A DNA stretch of 64,000 bases from Theobroma cacao (lineage: Eukaryota; Streptophyta; Magnoliopsida; Malvales; Malvaceae). This document shows positions 22,814 through 34,015 of this stretch, piece by piece; position 1 is the stretch's first letter, and the number at the start of each line of letters is the position of its first letter. The notes below the pieces were generated by a model. The model ran no database searches. It saw only the letters and a list, made by a program, of their open reading frames with translations, and was not told where the DNA came from. The stretch is from the NCBI RefSeq assembly GCF_000208745.1, contig NC_030851.1:2566666-2630665 (forward strand), read 5' to 3'. Both the position numbers and the translations under genes were made by a program.

Positions 22814-22849
22814 GATTTGTTTGTTTTTTGGTAGCCGTTGGATCTCGTG

Positions 22850-25800
22850 ATGGGAAGTGTATCTTCAGATGATGGCTCTGATCAGCAGAGCGTGCGATGC
22901 GGGAGTTATAGTTTGAGTGCTGACGTCAGCGAGTCCGAGAGTTGCAGTAGCTTTTCGTGTCGGCGGTTCGACGGAGAAGGTTGTTCGAGTTCGATGACGT
23001 CATCTCCGAGGTTACTGGCTGCTGGAGGGTTCGGTTTTCAGGTGCCGGTGATGTTGCCGGTCATCGGGGGGAAGGATGTCGTGATTTGGGATGATGAGAA
23101 GCCTGAGAAACGGGACAACAACTTGTCCGGTATTCTCGGTTTCTTTGTTCATTTTTTGGTATTTTTTGCCTTAGATATAATAAATTCTTCCAAGATTTTG
23201 GCTAATTATGGGCTGACGCGAGATGGGGATCTATGCTTACTACATTTTTGAGTGAAATGATTTTCCTTGTTTCTATTTGTAGCAAAAAAATGTAATTATG
23301 ATCTTTCCTGTGCCTTATAATTGCAAAAATGATAAATGTAAACAATTAAAAAAAAAAGAGACAGTATGGAAGAAAAATAAAGATAAAATTGCAGTTTTTA
23401 CAACTTATTTTATTTCCATTTTTAGTTATCCTTGTATTGATTTTTTTTCATTTTTATTTGTCTCTGTTTTAACAAGGAAAGCCAAAAGTGATGTTCTTTT
23501 AATTTCCACTGATTTTCTTAGTATTTTTCAATGTTATGTAGAAGTTGAGATGATGAAGGAGAGATTTGCCAAGCTTCTTCTAGGAGAAGACATGTCTGGA
23601 GGTGGGAAAGGAGTGTGTACTGCGCTTGCCATTTCGAATGCAATCACAAATCTCTCTGGTTAGTGTAGTTTTGCTTATAATTTCTTGTACTGTTTATTTT
23701 TATGTAATTTATAAATTTTCTCCTAAGCTAAATGGAATTCTTGTTTGTGATGGCAGCGACCGTCTTTGGTGAGCTGTGGAGGTTAGAGCCTTTAGCACCG
23801 CAGAAGAAGGCAATGTGGAGGAGAGAAATGGAGTGGCTCTTGTGCGTGAGCGATTCGATTGTTGAACTTGTACCATCGATACAGCAATTCCCTGGAGGGG
23901 GCACGTATGAAGTCATGGCAACAAGGCCACGCTCAGATTTGTATATAAACCTTCCTGCCCTTAAGAAGCTGGACGCAATGTTGATTAGCATGCTTGATGG
24001 GTTTCTCGAGACTGAGTTTTGGTATGTTGATCGGGGGATAGTTGTGGGTGATGGTGGTGACTGTGATGCTTATCCATCATCTGTTTCTGGAGGGAGGCCC
24101 TCAATTAGGCAGGAAGAGAAGTGGTGGTTGCCTTGTCCAAAAGTGCCACCGAATGGTTTGTCAGAGGATGCAAGGAAGAAGTTGCAGCAATGTAGGGATT
24201 GCACAAACCAAATACTGAAGGCAGCCATGGCAATTAATAGCAGTGTGCTTGCAGAGATGGAGATACCTACTGCTTACTTGGAGACCTTACCAAAGGTATG
24301 TGTATGTGTTTCTCAAATAATGATATTTTTGCAGTCTTGCTGAAAACCACATTAGCTATCCTGCATTGGTTCTGTACCTTGGGTTATAATACTTGAATGT
24401 TAATGGTTACTACTCGAATTGATTTGTCAATTTGGGAATTTTAATCTCCATATGAGAATCGTTATCGAGAAACCTGTTAATCAAGGAAGGTGCTCAAAGT
24501 AGGAATGAAAAGTTAAGAATGGCTTTGGAAGGGAATGGACATGTATGATTAGATTTCTCCATGGAATGTCAAAATAACAGGTGTATTTTGTGTAGCATTG
24601 AGTTGAAAATTGACCCTCTTTGACAGCTCTCACGAACCAACTTTTTTTTAGCATAACTTTTCTTACATTTGATTAAATTTTAACAAATTTTCCTTGCCAT
24701 TTGATGTCCAATTGCCATCAGAATGGAAAAGCTTGTCTAGGAGATATCATCTATCGCTATGTAACAGCCGACCAGTTCTCGCCAGAATGTCTCCTTGATT
24801 GCCTTGATCTGTCAACAGAACATCACACCCTGGAAATAGCTAACAGAATTGAGGCAGCAGTACACGTTTGGAAGCAGAAAGATCATAGGAAACACATGAC
24901 TCATGGAAAAGTTAGGCGCTCATCGTGGGGTGGAAAGGTCAAGGGCCTTGTAGCTGACAATGAAAAGAATAATTTTCTGGCCCAAAGAGCTGAGACTCTC
25001 TTACATAGCTTGAGGCTTCGTTTTCCTGGTCTTCCACAGACAGCATTAGATATGAACAAAATTCAATATAATAAGGTATTTTGCACTTATTCTTTATGAA
25101 AAAAAAAAAAAAACCCTAAGAAGTATGTATTGTCTGTATTATCCATTATCATCAGAGTATTATTCTAGCATGTGTCTTGTCAAACCATGTGGCCTAATAA
25201 ATAGGATTGAGCTCCTTGTCGAGTTAGTGAGGATAGGACCAACTTATGATGCTTCCTTATTTCTTTGCAAATGTGCATCGTCATCTTGGGACCACAGCTT
25301 TTTAGTGGTATAATGGGGCCTATAATGAGTGAATTTACAATAAATGTTATCTTTTTCTGGTAATCTCTCTTAAAGCGAAAGTTGAATCTCATCCACTAGT
25401 TCGGTACATTATGTAAGCAGTGGATGCCACAATGTTGGTACATTTGCGGTTTGCATTACTTCTTGTTTTATGGAGACGACCTTTGAAGGCAACACTGAAA
25501 GTAGCCCCCATTTATTATTTTTTAATTGCAGGATGTAGGGCAATCAATTCTTGAAAGCTACTCGAGGGTGATGGAGAGCTTGGCCTTCAACATTATGGCA
25601 AGAATAGATGATGTCCTCTATGTTGATGATGCTATCAAGCGCTGTGCTGCGGCAGAAACAATTTCCCTTTTCAGCCGGAGCAGTTTGAGTGGTCTTCCAA
25701 TCCAGAAGCGAATGTCTCCGAGTCCCTTCTCAATTCAGCACAGCCCTTATGCCTCTCCTTTTGCAACGCCAACCTTCTGTTCTTCAACTCCACTCACTGG

Positions 25801-25963
25801 GAGCCCAGGAAGGGCAGCTTCCTCTTTGAAGAGAAATGGTCTTAAGGAGGAACCTGACTGGAAGTTGGAAAAAGCATATGGGGCTGAATTCGAGAGGGTG
25901 TGGTCATATACGGGGAGCCTTAGCGCAAGAAGAATTTCTGAAAATGCTCCTGAGAGAGATTGA
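22850..25963 (+). CDS. ROPGEF1: Rop guanine nucleotide exchange factor (PRONE domain), ROPGEF1-like
   Basis: Five exons: 22850..23129, 23542..23658, 23757..24295, 24722..25075, 25532..25963, in phase to 573 codons. It activates plant ROP/RAC small GTPases at the plasma membrane by GDP release. The PRONE domain starts at about residue 94 ([20 protein letters not shown]) and runs to about 465, with [68 protein letters not shown] and [16 protein letters not shown]. The N terminus ([40 protein letters not shown]) matches Arabidopsis RopGEF1 as I remember it. The variable C-terminal tail (Ser/Pro-rich, then [19 protein letters not shown]) is the region that receptor kinases act on in relatives. 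The ATG at 22850 was chosen because it starts the conserved MGS sequence. Confidence 0.95.
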
Positions 25964-26422
25964 TATGAAGAGATTCATGACCCTTTGTGAGATAAAGTTT
26001 CTGTGTTCTATGAATAGTAGAAAAGAAGTTGCACAGTTTCGTTGGGTGGCTGACAGGTTAAGAGAAAATTGGTGATCTAATCTTTTGTATATTTCTTAGC
26101 AGTAGAAATATCAAAGTTTTGATTTTTTTAATATTTTTTTTTCAACTTCAAATCGTGTTAGTCAAAGGGAGAAGATTATGCTTTAATCGAATTCCTATTA
26201 ATGCTGTTCATTAAATGTAGTTTGATTAGTGCACTTGAGCAGCAGCTGTCATTCAAATGACCCAAGTTACTCAGAGCAAAACAGTAGGTGGCCGGAAAAA
26301 GGAATTCATTTCTAACCAGAGAACAAAGAAAACAGCAGAAAGAGTTTGCTGATGACTTATGACAATGAACTGAAAGCAAATTGAAAACTTAGCATTGAAA
26401 AACAAAAAACTTAGATCAAGTG
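25964..26422. other. Convergent 3' flanks of ROPGEF1 and the F-box array
   Basis: The left part is the ROPGEF1 3' UTR. From about 26140 rightward the sequence matches 28120 onward (GAAGATTATGCTTTAATC is shared), so the left breakpoint of the F-box duplication lies near 26140, inside what was an intron. Confidence 0.6.
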
Positions 26423-27731
26423 TTAGCAACAACAAAATTTGAAGCTGAACTTTGAACTTGGAGAGGGAGGCTTGCCGCCGGATTCTTGTCCTCCAGAAGT
26501 TATTGTTTCAAGAGATTTACCTCCAACTTCCCTGGTGGAAGATGCTGAAGAAGTAGAGTTGCTTATAACTTCTCTCGGAGAAACCACTGAAGGATAAGCG
26601 TCGTTTTCAACTTTTGGTAATGCAGAAGTTACCCACTCAGGAGGTGGCCAGAACAAGTTACGGTAGGCAGGGCAATTCTCTAATGGACTAGCACTACCAT
26701 TTTCTAAATCAAATACAAGCATACCCCTCTCTTGAGAATGACCATATCGTGGAGAGATGCAGAGATCAGTCGAATAGAATATAAGGTTTCCTTTACCCCA
26801 AGAAAATTCAGAAGCTGATACAGAAATGGCTTGACGCATACCCAGAAACAAGATTTGATCCCCCAAACTTTCCATCTCATCCCACCTCTGCTCTTCTTCA
26901 TCCATCTTGAAAATTCTAAAACTAATCGCCTTATCGCCTACAGGGCTACCAGGATACACAGCAACAGCCAACAAATTAACACCAGACTGAACCAACAACT
27001 TTCTGCTAGTAGGAGAGCCAACAAGTCCTAGGAAACTAACGCTTAAAGATTGGTCAACGACAATAATTCTTCAGTCTAGCTCAATAGCATAGGACTTGCC
27101 ATTGAAGGAAATCATATCCTCAACACTTGACCCCATTTGAAGTAGAGTCCATTCCATTTCTCCAGATCTCAAAACAGCCAAGACGTGAAATTCGGCGAGC
27201 ATCATAAAATCATCACTGTTAGTACTAGGCCAGATGATGGCAACTGTTTTTTGTGTATTGACGGTATTCAGGCTCTATGTCATGTTCGACATATACATTA
27301 CATTGACCAACAAATTCATGACCCAATTCAGCGGCCTGAAGGTTTGTTAAATCCAACACCTTAGGAAAACTAGCTGGAACTGGCGGAAGATATTTCAACT
27401 TAGAATCCGAAAGAGGTTGCAACAGTTGCATTCTGACACAGACGGTACCATCTCTGATCTTGACCAACCAGCAACCAGGGGCTGCTTGATGATCGTGGCT
27501 CCCAGGCAATCTAACCAGGACAAAGGTGTCTCTGGTAATACCGCCGAGGGAGCACTGATATCGAGTTTTGTTTTGTGGAGGGAGATATTTGGGTAAACGG
27601 TAAACTTTTGGTGGAAAAGAGGAGCGCCATGAAGAGCAGACAGATCGGAATCGAAGAACATCAAAACGGATTTCAAGGCGTTTGGCTATTAGAGTTAGAA
27701 GTTCTGGTGGGAGCTGAGACCAACCTGCCAT
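26423..27731 (-). pseudogene. Broken F-box/DUF295 (SKIP23-like) gene copy
   Basis: The copy aligns along its length with the intact neighbour at 28375..29790. It starts with MAGWSQLPPELLTLIAKRLE at 27731 and has an intact F-box. Near 27246 a one-base gain in an A run (TACACAAAAAACAG against TACAGAGAAAAAGTC in the neighbour) shifts the frame, so translation stops after NSCHHLA at 27225. In the original frame a second lesion follows: the codon matching a Gly (GGA) of the IERGGRTIV segment is TGA, near 27071. About 12 bases are also missing near 27200. The rest of the frame is open to 26423 (FWPPPEWVTSAL and the Cys-ended tail). Two independent lesions make a functional full-length protein unlikely. 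The short F-box fragment of about 168 residues could still be made. Confidence 0.85.
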
Positions 27732-28065
27732 AACTTGAAATTTTTGCAGGGAAGTAAGACGAGCAGCAAGCAGTTTAAGGTCAAGGGCATTTCCAAAGCT
27801 TGCATGCTTTATCTTTTCCTTTTGTCTTGCAGGTTCCAAGAAAGCGATGGTGCTAACGTGCTAGAACACTTGAGCCACACTCAGACAAAAATTGTCCGAG
27901 GTTGAGCCATTTTACGAAGAAAAAAACAAGAAATTATGGAAAAAAATTGGAAACTCTAAACAGTTTTCAAGAAAGTATCGTTGACTGCAGATTTGTTTTG
28001 TCAACCGTTATAGTATTTTCATATCTGTACAAATGCATGTGCATGTGACAAGATAAGGAATTAAA

Positions 28066-28107
28066 TTAAAGATGATGATGGGGAACTGATACAGCCTCAA
28101 TGTTATC
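28066..28107 (-). other. Orphan copy of the SKIP23-like last exon
   Basis: After TTTCTTCCAG, this 42-base stretch encodes DNIEAVSVPHHHL and stop, differing by one residue from the predicted last exon at 31582..31623. It lies 3' of the intact F-box gene at 28375, whose main frame ends before reaching it. It may be an unused ancestral exon or be joined in a minor spliced form. Confidence 0.6.
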
Positions 28108-28374
28108 CTGGAAGAAAATGACATTCACTTCATACTGCATTAGTCGAGGGAAGAAGATTATGCTTTAATCCAACTGTTATATGAATTAACAGAGTGCACC
28201 TAACCACAAGCTGTCATTCAAATGACCCAAGTTCCTTAGAGCAAAACAAAATGGAATTACAGCAGAAAGAGTTGCTGATAACTAGTGACAATTTAACTGA
28301 ACAAGCACTACCGTCAATCTGTCATCAAGCCAATTGAAAATTTAGCATTAAAAATAAAAGACTTAGATCAAGAG

Positions 28375-29790
28375 TTAGAAACAACAAAATTTGAAGCAGA
28401 ACTTTGAACTTGGAGAGGCACGCTTGCTGCCAGTTTCTTGTCCTGCAGAAGTTATTCTTCCAGGAGATTTACCTCCAACTTCCCTTGTAGAGATTGCTGA
28501 ACTCGAATCAGGATCCTCGCAATCAAAATCTGTTGCAGCGGAAGTTGCTGAAGAAGTAGAGTTTCTTATAACCTCTCTTGGAGAAACTACTAAAGGATAA
28601 GCCTTGCTTTCAACATTTTGTAATGCAGAAGTTACCCACTCAGGAGGTGGCCAGAACAAGTTACAGTAGGAAGGGCAATTCTCTAAAGGACTAGCACTAC
28701 CAATTTCTAAATCAAAAACAAACATACCCATCTCTTGAGATTGACCATTTCGTGGAGAGATGCAGAGATCAGTCGAATAGAATATAAGGTTTCCTTTACC
28801 CCAAGAAAATTCAGAAGCTGATACAGAAATGGTTTGACGCATACCCAGAATCAAGATTTGATCCCCCAAACTTCCCATCTCATCCCACCTCTGCTCTTCT
28901 TCATCCATCCTGAAAATTCTAAAACCAATCTCCTCATCGCCTCCAGAGCTACCACAATTCACAGGATTCCCAAAATCAGAATCTGAATTGGAACTTCTGA
29001 GGAAAAACATTTCCACAGCCAACAAATTATTACAAGACTGAACCAAGAACTTCCTGCTAGTGGGAGAGCCAACATGTTCTAGGAAACTAGCGTTTAAAGA
29101 TTGGTCAACGACTATAGTTCTTCCTCCTCGCTCAATAGCATAGAACTTGCCATTAAAGGAAATAATATCCTCAGCACCGTGCACAATTTCAGATAGAGTC
29201 CATTCCTTTTCTCCCGGCCTCAGAAAAGCCAAGTACTGGACAAAGAAGCCAAATAAGGCGACAATCATAAAATCATCGCTGTTGGTACTAGACCACGTGA
29301 TGGCGACTTTTTCTCTGTAGTCTTGGGCTTGAGGCTCTAGGGGATGATCGATGTATACATCATACCGACCAACAAATTCATGACCCAATTCAATGACCTG
29401 ACAGTTCGTTAAATCCAATACCTTAGGAAAATTGATCGGAACTGGAAGAGGTTTCAACTCAGAATCTGAAAGAGGATGCAACAATCGCATTCTGACACGG
29501 TCGGTACCATCTCTGATTTTGACCAACCAACAACCAGGGGCTGTTTGATGATTTTGGCTCCCAGGCAATCTAACAAGGAAAAAGGTGTGTCTGGTAATAT
29601 GGCTGAGGGAGTAATCACATCTACCTTTGGTTTTCGATGGGAGATATTTGGGTAAAGGGAACACTCTTGGTGGAAAAGAGGAGCGCCACGAAGAGCAGAC
29701 AGATCGGAATCGGAGAACATCAAAACGGGTTTCAAGGCGTTTGGCTATTAGAGTTAGAAGTTCTGGTGGGAGTTGAGACCAATCTGCCAT
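28375..29790 (-). CDS. F-box protein with DUF295 domain, SKIP23-like (intact copy)
   Basis: One uninterrupted frame of 471 codons from the ATG of MADWSQLPPELLTLIAKRLE. The F-box (about residues 2-42, ending RFRSVCSSWRSS) binds SKP1-type adaptors in SCF ubiquitin ligases. The DUF295 domain fills the middle and ends at CNLFWPPPEW, the hallmark of the SKIP23 group. The target is unknown. A tail of about 80 residues follows, Ser-rich and ending FKFCCF. In the divergent paralogue at 34015 the exon stops just after the matching position with a GTGAGT donor; here the same site reads AAT|GTTGAA, a weak donor, and translation runs on. The protein could thus end in the tail or, if that donor is used, in the exon at 28066. 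The start is shared by all copies. Confidence 0.88.
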   Translation of the reverse strand: MADWSQLPPELLTLIAKRLETRFDVLRFRSVCSSWRSSFPPRVFPLPKYLPSKTKGRCDYSLSHITRHTFFLVRLPGSQNHQTAPGCWLVKIRDGTDRVRMRLLHPLSDSELKPLPVPINFPKVLDLTNCQVIELGHEFVGRYDVYIDHPLEPQAQDYREKVAITWSSTNSDDFMIVALFGFFVQYLAFLRPGEKEWTLSEIVHGAEDIISFNGKFYAIERGGRTIVVDQSLNASFLEHVGSPTSRKFLVQSCNNLLAVEMFFLRSSNSDSDFGNPVNCGSSGGDEEIGFRIFRMDEEEQRWDEMGSLGDQILILGMRQTISVSASEFSWGKGNLIFYSTDLCISPRNGQSQEMGMFVFDLEIGSASPLENCPSYCNLFWPPPEWVTSALQNVESKAYPLVVSPREVIRNSTSSATSAATDFDCEDPDSSSAISTREVGGKSPGRITSAGQETGSKRASPSSKFCFKFCCF

Positions 29791-30892
29791 AACTTGAAAA
29801 TTGTTGCAGGGAAGTAAGACGAGGAGCAAGCACAAGCTCTAAAGGTCAAGGGCACGTCCAGGCTTCCATACTTTGCCCTTTTTTGTCTTCCAGGTTCCAA
29901 GAAAGTCAATTGACAAAAGACAAGGATTTGTGCCACGTCGAGGAACTTTCCGACAGAACAACTAACAAAGAAGCGAGGAATCAAGGAAAAGAAAATAAAT
30001 CAGTAGTAAATATTGGGCTGAATTTGCCCAACCTGATGGACCCTACGCACCAACAGGAGTTGCCAGCCTGCTACCTATAAGAACGCCTTTCTTTTGCTTT
30101 TGTAAGGGAAAAGAGGAAAAGAAAAGCAATGCTCTCTGCTTTCATTGTTTTTGGGTTTTGAAAATGAATTTGATCATACTGAAAAAGTAATTAAAGAAGA
30201 AAAAAGGAAAACCCTTGAAAGGAGTTCCTCTTAACAGTTTTTCAAGAAAATATTATTGACTGCAGAGTTGATTTGTCTACTGTTATAGTATTTTCTGACA
30301 GTATTCAGATGCTTACAATTGGCAATTAGGATAAGTCTGTACAAATGCATGTCCATGTGACAACATAAGGGATTCAATTGAAGATGACAGGAAATTGAAA
30401 AAATAACATTGCAGCATTACAATGTTTCGTATTGATTAAAATATTAAAAAGATATATTGTAGTATTTGATTTACAAATAATTTAACGAAAATGTAATGAT
30501 AATCTCTAAATTTATTTTTATTTATAAAAATAAAAAGTTCATATACTGTACGTTTTTGTACTAAATAAAGTTTTTATATGCCTCATGGCATGAGAAGGTG
30601 CAACTACAGAAGCAAAGATGTCAGGCCAAACAATAATTATAGCTTGAGGAATTTGTCTTGCATCTGCATTTGGAGACAAAGGTAACACATAATAGCATAG
30701 CAAATTGTCAGAGCACATAGTCGACTTCAAGCTTCACTAATGGCAGAAAAGAATAAAGCAAAAATTTGTATTAGCTTAGCTGCATTTCTAACCTAAACCC
30801 AAGCAACGTTCCAGATTAAAGAATCAAAGTCAATCAAAGAAACATGAGGAGAAAATCTGAATCTTTTAATGTCAACGTTCTATAAATGCTGC
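29791..30892. other. Spacer between the intact F-box copy and the array relic
   Basis: The right part of the promoter region of the 28375 gene (about 29930-30170, with matches at 31100-31390) is followed by the 3' flank unit 30229-30380. From 30390 to 30890 the DNA is AT-rich with no gene recognised. Confidence 0.55.
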
Positions 30893-31400
30893 AGCTGTCA
30901 TTCAAATGACCAAGTTACTCCCGAAAAACGAATTCATTTCTAAGTAGCCAACAAAAGAAAGCAACAGAAAGTGTTTGCTGATGACTCATGACAATGAACT
31001 GAACAAGCACCACCGTCAATCTGTCATCAAGCAAAGATCAAACGTTAGAAACACCAAGAAGCTGCACTTTGAACTTGGCGAGGGACGCTTGCTGCCACTT
31101 TAAGGAACTTTACGACAAAAACAACTAACAAAGAAACAAGAAATTAAGGGAACAAAATGAAAAAATAAATCAGAAGTCGGTGGTTTTGAGCTTACTTCTA
31201 GGTGGTGTAAAAATATTGGGCTGAATCAGCGCAACCTGATGGATCCTACAGACCAACCAGGATTCTTTTAAATGGGCAAGTGTTGCCAGCCAGTTACCCA
31301 TAAGAACGTTTTTCTTTTGCTTTTACAAGGGAAAAGAGGCAAAAGAAAGCTTTGTTCTCTGCTTTTTTGTTTTTGGCTTTTAAAATACTGAAAAAGTAAT
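30893..31400 (-). pseudogene. Relic of a third F-box copy with its coding region deleted
   Basis: Positions 30893-31090 match the 3' end of the intact copy: CAGCTGTCATTCAAATGACC, the intron/3' part, and codons for the last residues, read as A-S-L-A-K-F-K-V and so on, ending TAA-like. At about 31095 this switches abruptly to sequence matching 29938 onward (AAGGAACTTTACGACAAAAACA; TATTGGGCTGAAT; AACCTGATGGA), which is the upstream region of the intact copy. The F-box and DUF295 coding sequence between these points (about 1.5 kb in the intact copy) is missing. What remains is a 3' end fused to a promoter region. Confidence 0.8.
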
Positions 31401-31581
31401 TAAAAAAAGAACAGAAAACCCTTAAAAGGGGTTACTCTTAACAGCTTTCAAGAGAATAACGTTAGACTGCATAGTTGTCTTGTCGACTGTTATACTGTTT
31501 TCCATAATCAGCTGCTTACAATTGTCAAATTAAGATAAGTCTGTACAAATGCATGTGCATGTGACAAGATAAGGGATTAAA

Positions 31582-34015
31582 TTAAAGATGATGAGGAGGA
31601 ACAGATACAGCCTCAATGTTATCCTGGAAGAAAATGACAATCAGTTTAGGCCCCTGTGCTCAAAGCTAGAAGGGAAAAGATAAACCTTCAAAGGAACTGG
31701 GATACCGCCAAGTCACCAACAGATCTGGTCATGATTGAACTCCCTACGGATCAAAAGCGTTTCTTGTCATGATAGCAGCTTCTGTTGCCCCACAAGTAAG
31801 CAATCCAAATAAAGACAGATTTTTGGCTGGATGTGCTAAATGAACAGCCAAATACTTCAAATCTCAAATGCATATACAAAGAGCACCCATAGCAAGATAA
31901 TCAGGCAAATACAACCCAACCGTGAAGCAGAAGTACAATATGTACTAGGCGGATTCTTCAATGTTTATTTGTGCCTGTTGTGTTCACCAAATCAGCTTTT
32001 AACATGCTGTTACACATAAGACTGAAATGAAAGAAAACATTGGCAGACAGTACAAATTTACTGCAGAAATACTAGTTACAAGAGGCAAATATCCTCAATT
32101 CACAGTCAGTGCAATAACATGGAAAAATGTGCATTTATGAGTTGACAACTTGGTGACCACCTTATGGACAAAGTGCATACAACTACAATCCAAAGGGAAT
32201 TTGGATCCAAATTGCAACAAAAAGTCAAAGTAAACAATCTTAAACTGATAGAATAGTGGCTATGCAAAGAAATCCACATGCTAACTCCATCCAGCTACTC
32301 AAGAGTCATCTAACATGAAGATTTCTCTTTCGCTTATTCAGTAAGTTAACATTAAATGCATAGCATCAACGGTCACCATTTCAAGACATAGCTTCAAATT
32401 AACAAGGCCATACCATCAAATCTGTGCTTTCCTCTATTGTCGACAGTAGTTTATAGTTGACTACCAGTCCATAACTTTAATAGAAAAATGGTAATCACAA
32501 AACAGAACATGAGATTCAAAACATATTCAAGGAGTTGGTCATGCTTTCGTGCTTGTTCTATCCATGATTCCTCTTAACTCAGGAGGTCCAATGCTTAATA
32601 TACTTGCTTTTTCATTGGAAAAAATTATGTGGATTCTCAGTTGCAAAAGACAAAATTCTAGACAAATTTAAATTATAAATTATTGACCAATTTTAAGCAT
32701 GATTCTTCGATTTGAAATTTGAATCTTCATCAAAATTGCAATAGCCATAGCGAATTGAAAGTACATAAAACTCAACCAAAATCACAAGAATGCAAAGTAA
32801 AATACTCACATCCAATGTTGTTGAGGAAATCCAACGAGGTGGTGGCCAGAACAGCTTGGAAAATTGAGGAAACTTCCCTAATGGTCCTATTGAACCATTT
32901 TCCAAATCAAATACACCTACATCACAACGCTCCGATTGCCCATCTTCTGCCCCAAGTGAATAAAAGAAATTATCTGCAAAAATTATGCAGTTCCCTCTAC
33001 ACACTGACAAATCTTTCGCCGATGCAGAAAAAGTAAAATCATCACCCAAAAACAACACACGATCATCCAAGTTCTTAACCTCAACCCATTCCTTACCAAC
33101 TTCATCCAACTGAAAAACCTTAAACCTAACTGTCCTCTCATTCATATAAATAGCAAGGTTCTCAAAATACTCCTCAACAAACCCTAAACCCGTCCATGAA
33201 CACGAACCTTCCTCAGCTTCAAAACTCAAATACATATCAACCAACAATAACTCACCCTTTGACTCAACCAAAAACTTCTTGTCACCACCAAACACAGGCA
33301 TCCCAACCACACTTGTCTCAAAATCCATTCCCACATGCACAGTCCTACCGGTATTATCAACTGCGTAGAAATTCCCTTTATACAATATCACATCATCATA
33401 AGGAGAAGGCATGTCTTCAATGATAGTCCATTTTTTCTCACTAGACTTAAACATAGCTAATTTCCCAGAAACATGAATAGTAAGTAAAACAAAATCATTA
33501 ACATTGTTATCTAAACAAGATACCACAACTTTTTCCATGTATAAGTTTCCCACATCACCTAGATAACTATGGTAATTTAAATAATGAAGCACATATTCTT
33601 CACCCAATTCAAAAACTCTAAAATCCAACAAGTTCAAAGGTTTGGGGAAATTATAAGGGAGAGAATCGAAACGGGACCTTGAGAGAGGATTCAAAAGCTG
33701 AATTCTGTTGTTTGGCACATCTTCTTCGATTTTGATTACCCAGGAGGCTGAAGAGTCTGCTTGGATATTGGTTTCGGGTGATCCGAGGAGGAATACGATA
33801 CGTTTTGAGAGGCAAAAACCGAAGGAGGTGTCCGAGATGCCACCGTCATCCGGGAGGACCGGGAAACGGGGAGCTAGACGGTGGCGTTTGGGCGAAGTAA
33901 CGGAGGATCGCCACGTGGAGCAAACGGAACGGAAGCGACTGACGTCGAAGGATTTGTCTAGACTTTTGGAAATAAGGTCTAGGAGTTCCTTGGGGAGCTG
34001 GGTCCAATCTGCCAT
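31582..34015 (-). CDS. F-box protein with DUF295 domain, SKIP23-like (divergent paralogue)
   Basis: Exon 1 is 32810..34015 (402 codons) and a predicted last exon is 31582..31623 (13 codons and stop), total 415 residues. Exon 1 begins MADWTQLPKELLDLISKSLD, with the F-box ending RFRSVCSTWRSS, and ends in LFWPPPRWISSTTLD before a strong donor GAT|GTGAGT. After a 1,186-base intron the acceptor TTCTTCCAG leads to DNIEAVSVPPHHL and stop, in phase. The same 42-base exon is conserved at 28066, which supports its reality. If the intron is not removed, the frame runs to 32693 with 38 hydrophobic and Asn-rich extra residues of no known kind. The role is substrate recognition in an SCF ubiquitin ligase; the target is unknown. 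It faces MINIYO head to head. Confidence 0.82.

Larger units (their letters stand above)
18604..22849. other. Long AT-rich intergenic region between CCDC124-like and ROPGEF1
   Basis: No gene was recognised in about 4.2 kb. It contains a repeat-like block near 19880-20340 with a perfect 19-base inverted repeat, a diverged tandem duplication of about 150 bases (20398-20705), and a 26-base tandem repeat (21200-21251). From about 21300 the base composition is more balanced. Positions 22550-22840 are the likely ROPGEF1 promoter and leader, with GAGAGA runs and a (TTC)n tract near 22706-22727. Confidence 0.6.
27955..31640 (-). repeat. Tandem repeat units of the F-box array (shared 3' flanks)
   Basis: The same flank sequence occurs three times: about 27955-28110, 30229-30380 and 31438-31640. 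Shared landmarks are AACAG(T/C)TTTTCAAGA, GACTGCA(G/T)AGTTG, TCTGTACAAATGCATG and GATAAGG(G/A)ATT. Each lies directly 3' of an F-box gene or relic on the minus strand: the intact copy at 28375, the relic at 30893, and the divergent gene ending at 31582. They therefore mark ancient gene-sized tandem units. The middle flank is broken inside the last exon (near 30370). Confidence 0.75.

Noticed and set aside
32693..32809. Extension of the divergent F-box protein past LFWPPPRW into a hydrophobic tail
   Set aside because: It follows a strong GTGAGT donor in phase with a conserved last exon at 31582, so it is more likely intron sequence.
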